In this document: piece after piece, positions 18,332 to 25,419 of the stretch
Position numbering within the stretch: the stretch's first letter is position 1
Layout: each line of letters starts with the position of its first letter
NCBI RefSeq assembly: GCF_003182195.1
Contig: NZ_QGTM01000023.1
Coordinates: 1 to 44,314 of the forward strand
DNA: 44,314 nt
Reading direction: 5' to 3'
DNA from: Halomonas sp. A11-A
GTDB taxonomy: Bacteria > Pseudomonadota > Gammaproteobacteria > Pseudomonadales > Halomonadaceae
Program-made: the position numbers and the translations under genes
Notes under the pieces: generated by a model
Database searches by the model: none
The model's input: only the letters and a program-made list of their open reading frames with translations
Told to the model about the DNA's origin: nothing

Positions 18332-19312
18332 ATGCAACCGACAGCCGAACAGCGGCGCTGGATGTACCGGAACATGGTACTGAGCCGCTATCTCGAGGAG
18401 CGCATCGAGGCGCTCTATATGGAAGGCAAGACCCCGGTCTTCAACATGGCCAAGGGCCCCATCCCCGGAGAGATGCATCTCTCCAATGGCCAGGAGCCTT
18501 GTGCGGTGGGGGTCTGCGCCCACCTGACGGCGGACGACATCGTCACCGCCACCCATCGTCCCCACCATATCGCCGTGGCCAAGGGGGTCGACCTGGACGC
18601 CATGGTCGCCGAGATCTTCGGCAAGGCCACCGGGCTTGCCGGCGGACGCGGCGGCCATATGCACCTCTTCGATGGCGACGTGAACTTCTCCTGCTCGGGG
18701 ATCATCGGTGAGGGCCTGGGCCCGGCGGTGGGGGCGGCGCTCTCCCGCCAGATGCAGGGCAAGCCCGGCGTGGCGGTGGCCTTTATGGGGGAGGGGGCGG
18801 CCAACCAGGGCGCCTTCCACGAGGCGATGAACCTGGCCGCGGTGTGGCAGCTGCCAGTGGTCTTCGTCATTGAGGACAACGCCTGGGGAATCTCGGTGGC
18901 CAAGCAGGCCTCTACCGCCGTGCCGCGAAATGCTACCCGAGCCGCCGCCTACGGCATGCCGGGCCACCATGTGGCCGACAACGACGTGGAGGGCGTCTAT
19001 GCCGCGGCGGGCGAGGCCATCGCCCGGGCCCGCGAGGGGCTGGGGCCGAGCCTGATCGAGATAGAGACGGTGCGTCTGGCCGGCCACTTCATGGGCGACG
19101 GCGAGGACTACCGACCCAAGGGCGAGAAGGAAGGGCTCGCCGATCCCATTCCCCGCTACCGCGCGGCCCTGCTCGAGGCTGGGGTGCTCGACGAGACAGC
19201 CGATGCCGCCCTGGTGGCCGAGGCCCACGAGCGGGTCGAGGCGGCCATCCGCTTCGCCCAGCAGAGCGACTTCCTGCCGCCCGAGGCGGCGCTGGAAACC
19301 GTCTTCGTCTAA
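18332..19312 (+). CDS. acoA: Acetoin dehydrogenase E1 component, alpha subunit
   Basis: Thiamine-diphosphate subunit that, with AcoB, cleaves acetoin to acetaldehyde and a hydroxyethyl group passed to lipoyl. It has 326 residues of the PDH E1-alpha/AcoA family: THRPHHIAVAKGVD (about 75-88), GRGGHMHLFDGD, then the TPP/Mg site. That site here reads GEGAANQG and, about 30 residues on, EDNAWGIS, instead of the commoner GDG and NN. ATG 18332 has GAGGAG 8 bases upstream. A GTG at 18323 is less likely. It follows the GMC gene by 14 bases and precedes acoB by 14. The specificity for acetoin over other 2-oxo substrates is inferred from acoR and bdhA. Confidence 0.88.
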   Translation: MQPTAEQRRWMYRNMVLSRYLEERIEALYMEGKTPVFNMAKGPIPGEMHLSNGQEPCAVGVCAHLTADDIVTATHRPHHIAVAKGVDLDAMVAEIFGKATGLAGGRGGHMHLFDGDVNFSCSGIIGEGLGPAVGAALSRQMQGKPGVAVAFMGEGAANQGAFHEAMNLAAVWQLPVVFVIEDNAWGISVAKQASTAVPRNATRAAAYGMPGHHVADNDVEGVYAAAGEAIARAREGLGPSLIEIETVRLAGHFMGDGEDYRPKGEKEGLADPIPRYRAALLEAGVLDETADAALVAEAHERVEAAIRFAQQSDFLPPEAALETVFV

Positions 19313-19326
19313 CCGGGAGCACGACC

Positions 19327-20358
19327 ATGACTACTGTAACCAAGAGCGCCAGCCGCAAGCTGACCATGGCCCGGGCCATGGCCGAGGCCACCGCCCAGGA
19401 GATGCGCGTGGACCCACGGGTCTTCGTGATGGGAGAGGACGTGGGACCCCTCGGCGGGGTCTTCGGTAATACCCGGGGCCTCTTCGATGAGTTCGGCCCG
19501 GAGCGCATCCGGGACACGCCGATCTCCGAGACCGCCTTTATCGGTGCTGCGGTGGGCGCCGCCTCCGACGGCATGCGGCCCATTGTCGAGCTGATGTTCG
19601 TCGACTTCTTCGGGGTGTGCATGGACGCCATCTACAACCTGATGGCCAAGAACACCTACTTCTCCGGCGGCAAGATCCCGGTGCCCATGGTGCTGATGAC
19701 TTCTACCGGTGGTGGTTACTCCGATGCCGGACAGCACTCCCAGTGCCTCTACGGCACCTTCGCCCACCTACCGGGCATGAAGGTGGTGGTGCCGAGCAAT
19801 GCCTATGACGCCAAGGGCTTGATGACCGCGGCGATCCGCGACGATAACCCGGTGGTCTTCATGTACCACAAGGCGCTGCAGGGCATGGGCTGGCTGGGGA
19901 CCGAGAAGGGCGCCACCGTGGCGGTGCCGGAGGAGGCCTACACCGTGGAGATCGGCAAGGCCGCGGTGACACGGGAAGGCAGCGACCTGACCCTGGTCAG
20001 CCTCGGCGCCGGCGTGCATCACTGCCTGCGCGCCGCCCAGGCGCTCGAGGCCGAGGGCTTCTCCGCCGAGGTAATCGACCTGCGCAGCCTGGTGCCGCTG
20101 GATCGCGAGACGGTGCGCGAGTCGGTCGCCAAGACCGGACGCCTGATCGTGGTCGACGAGGACTACCACAGCTATGGGGTCAGCGGCGAGATCATCGCCA
20201 GCGTGGCCGAGCACTCGAGTTGTCGCCTGCGCGCCGCTCCCAAGCGGGTGGCCTACCCGGACATTCCCATTCCCTTCGCGCCGACCATGGAGCAGTGGGC
20301 CCTGCCCAATGCCGACAAGATCGTCGCCGCCTTCCATCAAATGCTGAGTGAGAGTTGA
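19327..20358 (+). CDS. acoB: Acetoin dehydrogenase E1 component, beta subunit
   Basis: Pairs with AcoA to form the TPP-dependent alpha2beta2 E1. The 343 residues match the transketolase-like E1-beta family. VFVMGEDVGPLGGVFG contains the cofactor-contacting Glu, then RIRDTPISETAFIGAAVGAA, MTSTGGGYSDAGQHSQ and the C-terminal transketolase domain with EVIDLRSLVPLD and VVDEDYHSYGVSGE. An intact full-length subunit, normal for AcoB/PdhB. Ribosome site GGGAGC is weak. The downstream gene is the free-standing lipoyl protein rather than the usual fused E2. Confidence 0.9.
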   Translation: MTTVTKSASRKLTMARAMAEATAQEMRVDPRVFVMGEDVGPLGGVFGNTRGLFDEFGPERIRDTPISETAFIGAAVGAASDGMRPIVELMFVDFFGVCMDAIYNLMAKNTYFSGGKIPVPMVLMTSTGGGYSDAGQHSQCLYGTFAHLPGMKVVVPSNAYDAKGLMTAAIRDDNPVVFMYHKALQGMGWLGTEKGATVAVPEEAYTVEIGKAAVTREGSDLTLVSLGAGVHHCLRAAQALEAEGFSAEVIDLRSLVPLDRETVRESVAKTGRLIVVDEDYHSYGVSGEIIASVAEHSSCRLRAAPKRVAYPDIPIPFAPTMEQWALPNADKIVAAFHQMLSES

Positions 20359-20369
20359 GGAGAGACCCT

Positions 20370-20606
20370 ATGACGACCGAAATCACCGTACCCGCGGACC
20401 TCTGGGAGGGCGAGACCGAAGGCGTGATCACCGCCTGGCTCGTCAATGACGGGGCCGAGGTCGCCCAGGGCGACCTGGTCGCCGAAGTGATGGTGGAGAA
20501 GGCCCAGTACGAGATCGAGGCGCCGGTCTCTGGGCGACTCAGCATCGCCAAGGAAGAGGACGAGGTGGTGAGCAAGGGGACCCTGATCGCCACCCTGGAA
20601 GCATAA
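20370..20606 (+). CDS. Free-standing lipoyl-domain protein (78 residues)
   Basis: The whole protein is one lipoyl/biotinyl-type domain. It has two sheet halves, a central hairpin with VMVEKAQYEIEAP and a second half with PVSGRLSIAKEEDEVVSKG. Lys44 in VEKAQ is the expected lipoylation site. Normally this domain is the N-terminal arm of the dihydrolipoamide acyltransferase (AcoC). Here it is a separate gene, with its own GAGGAGAG ribosome site, followed 11 bases later by a gene for the E2 catalytic core. It should shuttle the acetyl group from E1 to E2 as a diffusible carrier. Biotin attachment is less likely because the EAMKM motif is absent. Confidence 0.85.
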   Translation: MTTEITVPADLWEGETEGVITAWLVNDGAEVAQGDLVAEVMVEKAQYEIEAPVSGRLSIAKEEDEVVSKGTLIATLEA

Positions 20607-20617
20607 GGAGGCTGGAG

Positions 20618-21364
20618 ATGAGACTGGAGACTCCAGAAACCCAGGTGCCCGCCCCCGAGGGGGCGGATGGCGCCACGGCGCAGATCAAGCTGCGCGGCAT
20701 GCGCGGCATGATCGCCGCCAAGATGCTGCAGAGCCTGCAGCAGTCGGCCCAGCTGACCCACCACGCCAGCGCCCGCCTGGATGCCCTCCAGGCGCTGCGC
20801 GAGCACTGCCGGCGACGCGGGCTCGCCGTGCCCTCGCTGCAGGACCTGATGCTGCGCTTGCTTGTCCAGACCCTGGGCGATTTCCCTGCACTCAATGCCA
20901 CCCTGGAGGAGAACTGCATCACCCGGCATGCCGCGGTGCACCTGGGGCTGGCGATTCCATTGCCCGACGACCTGCTGGTGGCCCCGGCACTCTTCGATGC
21001 CCAGACCCTGCGCCTGGGCGAGCTGCCCGAGGCACGCCGGAAACTCACCGAGCAGGCGCGCAGCGGCAAGCTCGGCGTCAAGGCGCTGACCGGCGCGACC
21101 TTTACGGTATCGAACCTGGGGCGCTCCCGGGTGCATCACTTCACGCCGCTGCTCAACCTGCCCCAGGTGGCGATCCTCGGCATCGGAGGTGTGGAAATAC
21201 GGGCCGTGCCAGACTCGGAGGGTTGGCGCGCCGTGGAGGTGATCGGCCTGTCGCTGACCTTCGACCATCGCGCCGTCAATGGGGCGCCGGCGGCCGCCTT
21301 CCTCGATGCCCTATGCGAGCGTATCGAGGGGCTGGCCAGCGATGCCTTCGACCATGAACTGTGA
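20618..21364 (+). CDS. E2 acyltransferase catalytic core without lipoyl or E3-binding domains
   Basis: 248 residues covering the 2-oxoacid dehydrogenase acyltransferase catalytic domain only. KLRGMRGMIAAKMLQSLQQS (about 24-43) is the start of the conserved core. FTVSNLGRSRVHHFTPLLN and the active-site FDHRAVNGAPAAAF with His217 follow, where the common DHRxxDG has Asn in place of Asp. There is no peripheral-subunit-binding domain and no lipoyl arm. The N terminus is a short Pro/Glu-rich leader. It should transfer the acetyl group from the separate lipoyl protein to CoA. Because the E3-binding domain is missing, recruitment of E3 is unexplained. AAGGAGG precedes the ATG. Confidence 0.87.
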   Translation: MRLETPETQVPAPEGADGATAQIKLRGMRGMIAAKMLQSLQQSAQLTHHASARLDALQALREHCRRRGLAVPSLQDLMLRLLVQTLGDFPALNATLEENCITRHAAVHLGLAIPLPDDLLVAPALFDAQTLRLGELPEARRKLTEQARSGKLGVKALTGATFTVSNLGRSRVHHFTPLLNLPQVAILGIGGVEIRAVPDSEGWRAVEVIGLSLTFDHRAVNGAPAAAFLDALCERIEGLASDAFDHEL

Positions 21365-21379
21365 CGCGGAGCTCGCGCC

Positions 21380-22114
21380 ATGATGCCTGCCTGTATCCTG
21401 CACAGCGACGACATGACCCTGCGCCGGCCCAGCGTGGCGGAGGGGCTGGCCATGGAGGAGGCGCTGCTGGAGTCGATCTGCCACGGTGAGAGCGACGTTG
21501 GTCTGGTGGCCTGGTCGCCCTGCGACCGCGCCCTGGTGATGCCGCGTCGCCATGAGCGCCTGGTGGGTTTTCCCGAGGCCCGGGAGGCACTCGAGGCGCG
21601 GGGCTGGCCGATCCAGTTTCGCTCCACCGGTGGCACCCCGGTGCCTCAGAGTACGGCGGTGATCAACGTGGCCCTGGCACGGCGTTGCCGAATAGGCAGC
21701 TCTGCTGCTCATATGGAGTGGGGCTATCGCCGGCTCGGAGAGCCCTGGTGCGACTGGCTCCGCGAGCTCGGTATCGCGGACTCCAACCTCGGCGAGGCGC
21801 CGGGCGCCTACTGCGACGGGCGCTTCAATGTGCGCATTGGCGAGCGCAAGCTGGTGGGGACCGCCCAGCGCTGGCGGCGGGTGCGGGGCTGTCGAGATAT
21901 GGCAATGCTGGTCCACGGTGCCATGCAGGTGGGGGGAAGCCCCGAGGTCCTGGTGGAGGTGGTCAATGCCTTCCAGGCCGCCATCGGCGACTCTCAGCGC
22001 TTTTCGCCGGCGAGCCATGTAGCTCTCGGCCAGTTGCTGCCGGAGGCAAGGGTCGAGGCGGCCCTGCCCGAGCTGCTGGGGCGACTGGCCAAGGCTGTCA
22101 CGAACGGCTTCTGA
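21380..22114 (+). CDS. Lipoate-protein ligase A-like protein
   Basis: Biotin/lipoate ligase fold of 244 residues. Recognisable elements are SVAEGLAMEEALLES (N terminus of the core), FRSTGGTPVPQ at the position of the LplA RRxxGGGxVxH loop, and ERKLVGTAQRWRR, whose Lys matches the catalytic Lys of the KxxGSAQR motif. The His usually ending the GGGxVxH loop is Gln here. A C-terminal accessory domain as in E. coli LplA is absent, as in LipM/LipL or short LplA types. It is the last gene of the operon, 15 bases after the E2 core, so it most likely lipoylates the free-standing lipoyl protein. Octanoyl- or amidotransferase activity is an alternative. Confidence 0.78.
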   Translation: MMPACILHSDDMTLRRPSVAEGLAMEEALLESICHGESDVGLVAWSPCDRALVMPRRHERLVGFPEAREALEARGWPIQFRSTGGTPVPQSTAVINVALARRCRIGSSAAHMEWGYRRLGEPWCDWLRELGIADSNLGEAPGAYCDGRFNVRIGERKLVGTAQRWRRVRGCRDMAMLVHGAMQVGGSPEVLVEVVNAFQAAIGDSQRFSPASHVALGQLLPEARVEAALPELLGRLAKAVTNGF

Positions 22115-22136
22115 TTCGACTATCCCAGCCAACGTG

Positions 22137-22160
22137 AACGGGGCCCATAATGGCCCCGTT
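22137..22160. terminator. Terminator hairpin between the aco operon and bdhA
   Basis: AACGGGGCC / GGCCCCGTT arms (9 bp) around a 6-base loop between two converging operons. Only a T-poor tail follows, so termination may be incomplete. Confidence 0.65.
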
Positions 22161-22186
22161 GTGGCTTGTTTGCCGAGCCGTTGTCG

Positions 22187-23248
22187 TCAAGGCTCAACCA
22201 TGATCTTGATGTGCGATTTGTCGTTGAGCAGAACCTCGAAACCCCGGTCGACTATGTCTTTCAGGGCGATGCGCGCGGTGACCAGATCCTCGGCGCGGAA
22301 GTAGCCCTGCTCCATGAGGGCGATCACGGCAGGGTAGATATGCCGGTAGGCAATGATGCCCTTCATGGTGCGCTCCTTGATCACCAGGTCGTTGGGCTGG
22401 AAGGCCGCTTCCGTTTCCCAGATGCTGACGATCACCGTCTCTCCGCCAGCGTGGGTGGCGTTGATGGCCTGGTTCAGCACGGCGGGAATGCCGGTGACCT
22501 CGAAGGCAAAGTCGGCTCCGCCATGGGTCAGAGCATGCACCTGTTCCACTGCGTCCTGCTCCCGGGGATCCACTACCCAGGCGCCCAGGTCGGCGGCTTT
22601 GTGCCGGCGTGCGGCTGAGGGTTCCACAGCCACGATCCTGGACGCGCCGGCGGCCTTGAGGGCCTCGATGATCACCAGCCCGATCGGGCCGGCGCCGAAG
22701 ACCACGGCGTTGTCGCCGGCCTTCAGAGAGCTCTGGCGCACCGCGTGCAAGCCCACCGCGGCTGGCTCGACCAGGGCGCCCTGTTCATAGGAGAGGGAGT
22801 CGGGCAGGGGGTGGACCATGTGCTCACCGACCACGGTGTATTCCGCAAAGCCGCCTCCGCCACCCGAGAGCCCGTGGAAGCCCAGCAGGGGCGTCAGGTT
22901 GTAGCGCTCCATGAGGTATTGCCCATCCTTGTTGGGGGAGAGGATAGGTTCGATGGCCACCCTGTCCCCGGGCTTGACCCGGGTGACGCGCTCTCCCACC
23001 TCCACGACCTCGCCGGCGAACTCGTGGCCCATGATGATGGGCGCACGCTGCTGACTGAGGGGGTGCGGTTCCTCGACCGGAATGAAGATGGGTCCGGCAC
23101 TGTACTCGTGCAGGTCGCTGCCGCAGATGCCGCATGCGGCGACCTTCACCTTGACCTGGTGAGGGTCCTTGAGGGTCGGGATCTCGACCGCTTCTACGCG
23201 AAGGTCCCTGGCCTTGTACCAGATTGCAGCTTTCATGGTGTTTGTCAT
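22187..23248 (-). CDS. bdhA: 2,3-butanediol dehydrogenase (zinc-type MDR family) lacking structural-zinc cysteines
   Basis: Interconverts 2,3-butanediol and acetoin with NAD(H), feeding AcoAB. The 353 residues match BdhA: CGICGSDLHEYSAGPIFIP (catalytic-zinc Cys near residue 40), GHEFAGEVVEVG (zinc-ligand His-Glu), the dinucleotide motif VFGAGPIGLV and HLHEY-type substrate-loop features. The lobe that normally carries four structural-zinc cysteines reads EPILSPNKDGQYLMERYNLT, with no Cys. The catalytic site is intact. GAGGTGG lies 4 bases before the ATG. It is second in the operon after the VOC gene (178-bp gap). Assignment to butanediol rests on similarity and the aco context; a sorbitol-type polyol is the alternative. 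Confidence 0.85.
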   Translation of the reverse strand: MTNTMKAAIWYKARDLRVEAVEIPTLKDPHQVKVKVAACGICGSDLHEYSAGPIFIPVEEPHPLSQQRAPIIMGHEFAGEVVEVGERVTRVKPGDRVAIEPILSPNKDGQYLMERYNLTPLLGFHGLSGGGGGFAEYTVVGEHMVHPLPDSLSYEQGALVEPAAVGLHAVRQSSLKAGDNAVVFGAGPIGLVIIEALKAAGASRIVAVEPSAARRHKAADLGAWVVDPREQDAVEQVHALTHGGADFAFEVTGIPAVLNQAINATHAGGETVIVSIWETEAAFQPNDLVIKERTMKGIIAYRHIYPAVIALMEQGYFRAEDLVTARIALKDIVDRGFEVLLNDKSHIKIMVEP

Positions 23249-23391
23249 CGGTCCACCTCGTCATGTCACTGTGCCGATGAAATCAGGCGCATGCATCGAG
23301 CCGTTCTGCCCGTACTGCTCGGCTATCCTGCCTGGGCCTGCTGTCGGCATGCGCCTTGTGATATCGGCATCCTTGTATTGGGGAAGCAGAA

Positions 23392-23411
23392 GCGGCATCA
23401 CAGGATGCCGC
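23392..23411 (-). terminator. Hairpin between the VOC gene and bdhA
   Basis: GCGGCATC / GATGCCGC arms with a 4-base loop, 16 bases after the VOC stop. No T-run follows, so it may be an attenuator or an mRNA-processing structure that sets unequal expression of the two genes. No sigma-54 or obvious sigma-70 promoter was found in the 178-bp gap. Confidence 0.4.
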
Positions 23412-23426
23412 CGTAGGTGGATAGGT

Positions 23427-24026
23427 TCAGAAGCGCGGGTCCCAGAGCCGGCTTCCGGTTTCGGCCTCGTAGCCCATGCCGTAGGGTGAACTGACCAGTT
23501 CCAGCTGCATGCCCCATGGCGCCATGAAATAGACCCAGCTCAGCCCCTCCATGGGCCCTTCGGTAAAGGTCTTGGGTTCGCCCAGTACCTCCACGTCGTT
23601 CTCCTTGAGGTAGGCAACGGCGCTCGCCATGTCGTCCACGTAGAAGGCGATATGGTGGCCGCCGATGTCGCTGTTGCGTGGCTGTTCGGTGCGTTGATCC
23701 GGGGCTGTGTACTCGAAGATCTCCAGGTTGGTGCCATTGCCACAGCGCACCAGGTGGGCGGCTGGGATAGTGGCTTCTGCATGAACGTCGAGGTTCACGT
23801 CCATCCAATCGTCATCGAAGGGGCCGAAGGGCCCGATAGTGAAGAAGGCCTCGCAGCCGATCACATCGACGAAGAAATCCACCGCTGCCTGGCGGTCGGG
23901 AACGGTGAAGCCGAAGTGCTGGGTGCCTCGCATACCGGGGATTTCTGCCTGGGCCAGTTGGCTGGCCATCAGCAGGGCCAGGGAGAGAGGAGCCGCCGCG
24001 GGGGCATGCTTTAGCGTAGCGAACAT
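23427..24026 (-). CDS. Exported VOC-superfamily metalloprotein (glyoxalase/dioxygenase fold)
   Basis: 199 residues with a Sec signal peptide (about 1-27, cleavage after SQLAQA) and one full two-module vicinal-oxygen-chelate domain. The four metal-ligand positions are filled: His37 (TQHFGFTV), Glu102 (NLEIFEY), His125 (GGHHIAFYVDD) and Glu176 (MQLELVSS), so an active metalloenzyme is plausible. Typical glyoxalases are cytoplasmic, so export is unusual. AAGGAG lies 8 bases before ATG 24026. It is first in the sigma-54 operon with bdhA. The reaction is unknown: lyase, isomerase, dioxygenase and lactone/hydroxyketone chemistry are all possible. Confidence 0.75.
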   Translation of the reverse strand: MFATLKHAPAAAPLSLALLMASQLAQAEIPGMRGTQHFGFTVPDRQAAVDFFVDVIGCEAFFTIGPFGPFDDDWMDVNLDVHAEATIPAAHLVRCGNGTNLEIFEYTAPDQRTEQPRNSDIGGHHIAFYVDDMASAVAYLKENDVEVLGEPKTFTEGPMEGLSWVYFMAPWGMQLELVSSPYGMGYEAETGSRLWDPRF

Positions 24027-24082
24027 GACATATCTCCTTTGTTGTGCATTGTTGTCAGTGACAGATGCCACCTGAATGCAGG

Positions 24083-24099
24083 AGCAATGGCCATGCCAG
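24083..24099 (-). promoter_or_regulatory. Sigma-54 promoter of the VOC-bdhA operon
   Basis: On the minus strand CTGGCATGGCCATTGCT has GG and GC exactly 10 bases apart, with TGGCA and TTGCT at -24 and -12. The leader to ATG 24026 is about 45 bases. It matches the aco promoter type and points to control by the nearby AcoR. Confidence 0.8.
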
Positions 24100-24135
24100 T
24101 AGAAGGGTGGGTATAAAAGGTTTCTTAATCAGTGT

Positions 24136-24221
24136 GTTGTCACGAATGTTTCGGGTTGCCAGGAGCTGGAAGGTGTCAAGGTCGCTACAGTCGTTTAACG
24201 GCTGTAACGTGACAGGTGTAT
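24136..24221 (-). promoter_or_regulatory. Candidate AcoR enhancer sites of the VOC-bdhA operon
   Basis: The minus strand reads TACACCTGTCACG at 24208-24220, sharing TACACCTGT with the aco upstream site in the same orientation and lying 115 bases upstream of the -24 element. A second GTTGTCACG on the plus strand (24136-24144) repeats the 9-mer found at 15955-15963. A TACAG/CTGTA inverted pair (24186-24206) lies beside it. Confidence 0.5.
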
Positions 24222-24251
24222 ATGGGGAACTGGTCTGTGCGCTTGGATTCA

Positions 24252-24271
24252 GCACCGCCCTCGGGCGGTGC
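24252..24271. terminator. Terminator hairpin after the aminotransferase
   Basis: GCACCGCC / GGCGGTGC arms with a CTCG tetraloop directly after the aminotransferase stop codon. It separates that gene from the VOC-bdhA control region. The T-run is poor on the minus strand. Confidence 0.55.
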
Positions 24272-24279
24272 CTGTGTTT

Positions 24280-25386
24280 TCAGCGCTCGGAAAGTGCCGC
24301 CTCCAGGGTGGCGAGCCGCCCCGGCACCAGGGCGTCTTCCACGGCGGTGATGCGCAGCACATGGCCCAGTGCCGGGTCGGCCGGGCGGGCGATCAGCTTG
24401 CCCTCGTCGAGCAGGGCGCCGTGCAGCTGGCCGGCCAGCTCGGCGCTGGCCAGGCGGATGCCGACGAAGTTGGTGGCGCTGGGCAGCACCTCGGCTCCCA
24501 GCTCGCGCAGGTGGGCCGCCAGCCGCTCGCGGCGCTCCCTCACCGCGGCCACGTGGGCAGTGACCTCGGCGGGGGCGTCCAGCACCACCTCGGCAGCGGC
24601 CTGGCTCAGGGTCGACACCGCATAGTGGATGCGCACCTTCATCATCATCGCCAGCGTCTCGGGCTCGGCGATGGCGTAGCCGACCCTGAGCCCGGCCAGG
24701 CCATGGGCCTTGGAAAGGGTGCGCAGCCGGATCACCCCGGGCAGCACCCGCCGCCCGAACTCGCCGTCGGCATCCTCGCGAAAGTCGTGATAGGCCTCGT
24801 CCAGCAGCAGCCAGCAGTCGTCGGGTAGCGCGTCACGCAGCGCCAGCACGTCGGCATCACGATGCAGGTGGCCGCCGGGGTTGTCGGGATTGGCCAGGTA
24901 GACCAGCCGAGCCCCCTGCTCGCGGACGGCCGCGGCCAGGGCGTCGAGATCCGGTGCCAGGCGGCCGGGCCCCTCGTCGTAGGGCACCTCCACCAGCCGG
25001 CAGCCATGGCCCCGGGCGAAGTAGGCGAAGGTGGGGTAGGTGCCGGTGGTGCTCACCACCACATCGCCCGCAGCGGTGGCGGCGCGCAGCGACAGCGCGA
25101 TCAGGCTGTCGGCGCCGGCGTCCACCAGCATCGCCTCCAGGGGAATGCCCTTCTGCTCGGCCAGGCGCCGCCGGATGCCCAGCGCCTCGGCGTCGCCGTA
25201 GCTGTAGACGTGGGCCGCCATGGCATCGCCGAAGTGCTCGCGCAGGGCGCGGTGGGGCATGTCGAGCCCCTCGTTGGAGCCGAGCTGGTGGGGGATCTCG
25301 CGGCCCAGGCGGCGTTCCAGCACGCGCACCCCGGGGAAGGGGTTGTGGGGGCCGTCACCGGTCAGGTGGTCGGGAAAGCGGGGCAT
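24280..25386 (-). CDS. HisC-like PLP-dependent class I/II aminotransferase
   Basis: 368-residue fold-type I aminotransferase. Phosphate/substrate motifs include QLGSNEGLDMPH, YSYGDAEALGIRRRLAE and LVYLANPDNPGG (Asn169 near the PLP ring). LLLDEAYHDF holds the Asp196/Tyr199 pair, and the Schiff-base Lys226 lies in RTLSKAHGLAGLRVGY. This is the histidinol-phosphate aminotransferase subfamily pattern. The gene is far from any his operon, so it may instead act on aromatic or other amino acids; biosynthetic HisC cannot be excluded. GGGAG lies 6 bases before the ATG. It has no clear operon partner: upstream is a broken acetyltransferase and downstream a terminator. Confidence 0.85.
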   Translation of the reverse strand: MPRFPDHLTGDGPHNPFPGVRVLERRLGREIPHQLGSNEGLDMPHRALREHFGDAMAAHVYSYGDAEALGIRRRLAEQKGIPLEAMLVDAGADSLIALSLRAATAAGDVVVSTTGTYPTFAYFARGHGCRLVEVPYDEGPGRLAPDLDALAAAVREQGARLVYLANPDNPGGHLHRDADVLALRDALPDDCWLLLDEAYHDFREDADGEFGRRVLPGVIRLRTLSKAHGLAGLRVGYAIAEPETLAMMMKVRIHYAVSTLSQAAAEVVLDAPAEVTAHVAAVRERRERLAAHLRELGAEVLPSATNFVGIRLASAELAGQLHGALLDEGKLIARPADPALGHVLRITAVEDALVPGRLATLEAALSER

Positions 25387-25419
25387 GCAGAACTCCCAGT
25401 CAGTCGTCGTGTATGGGTG

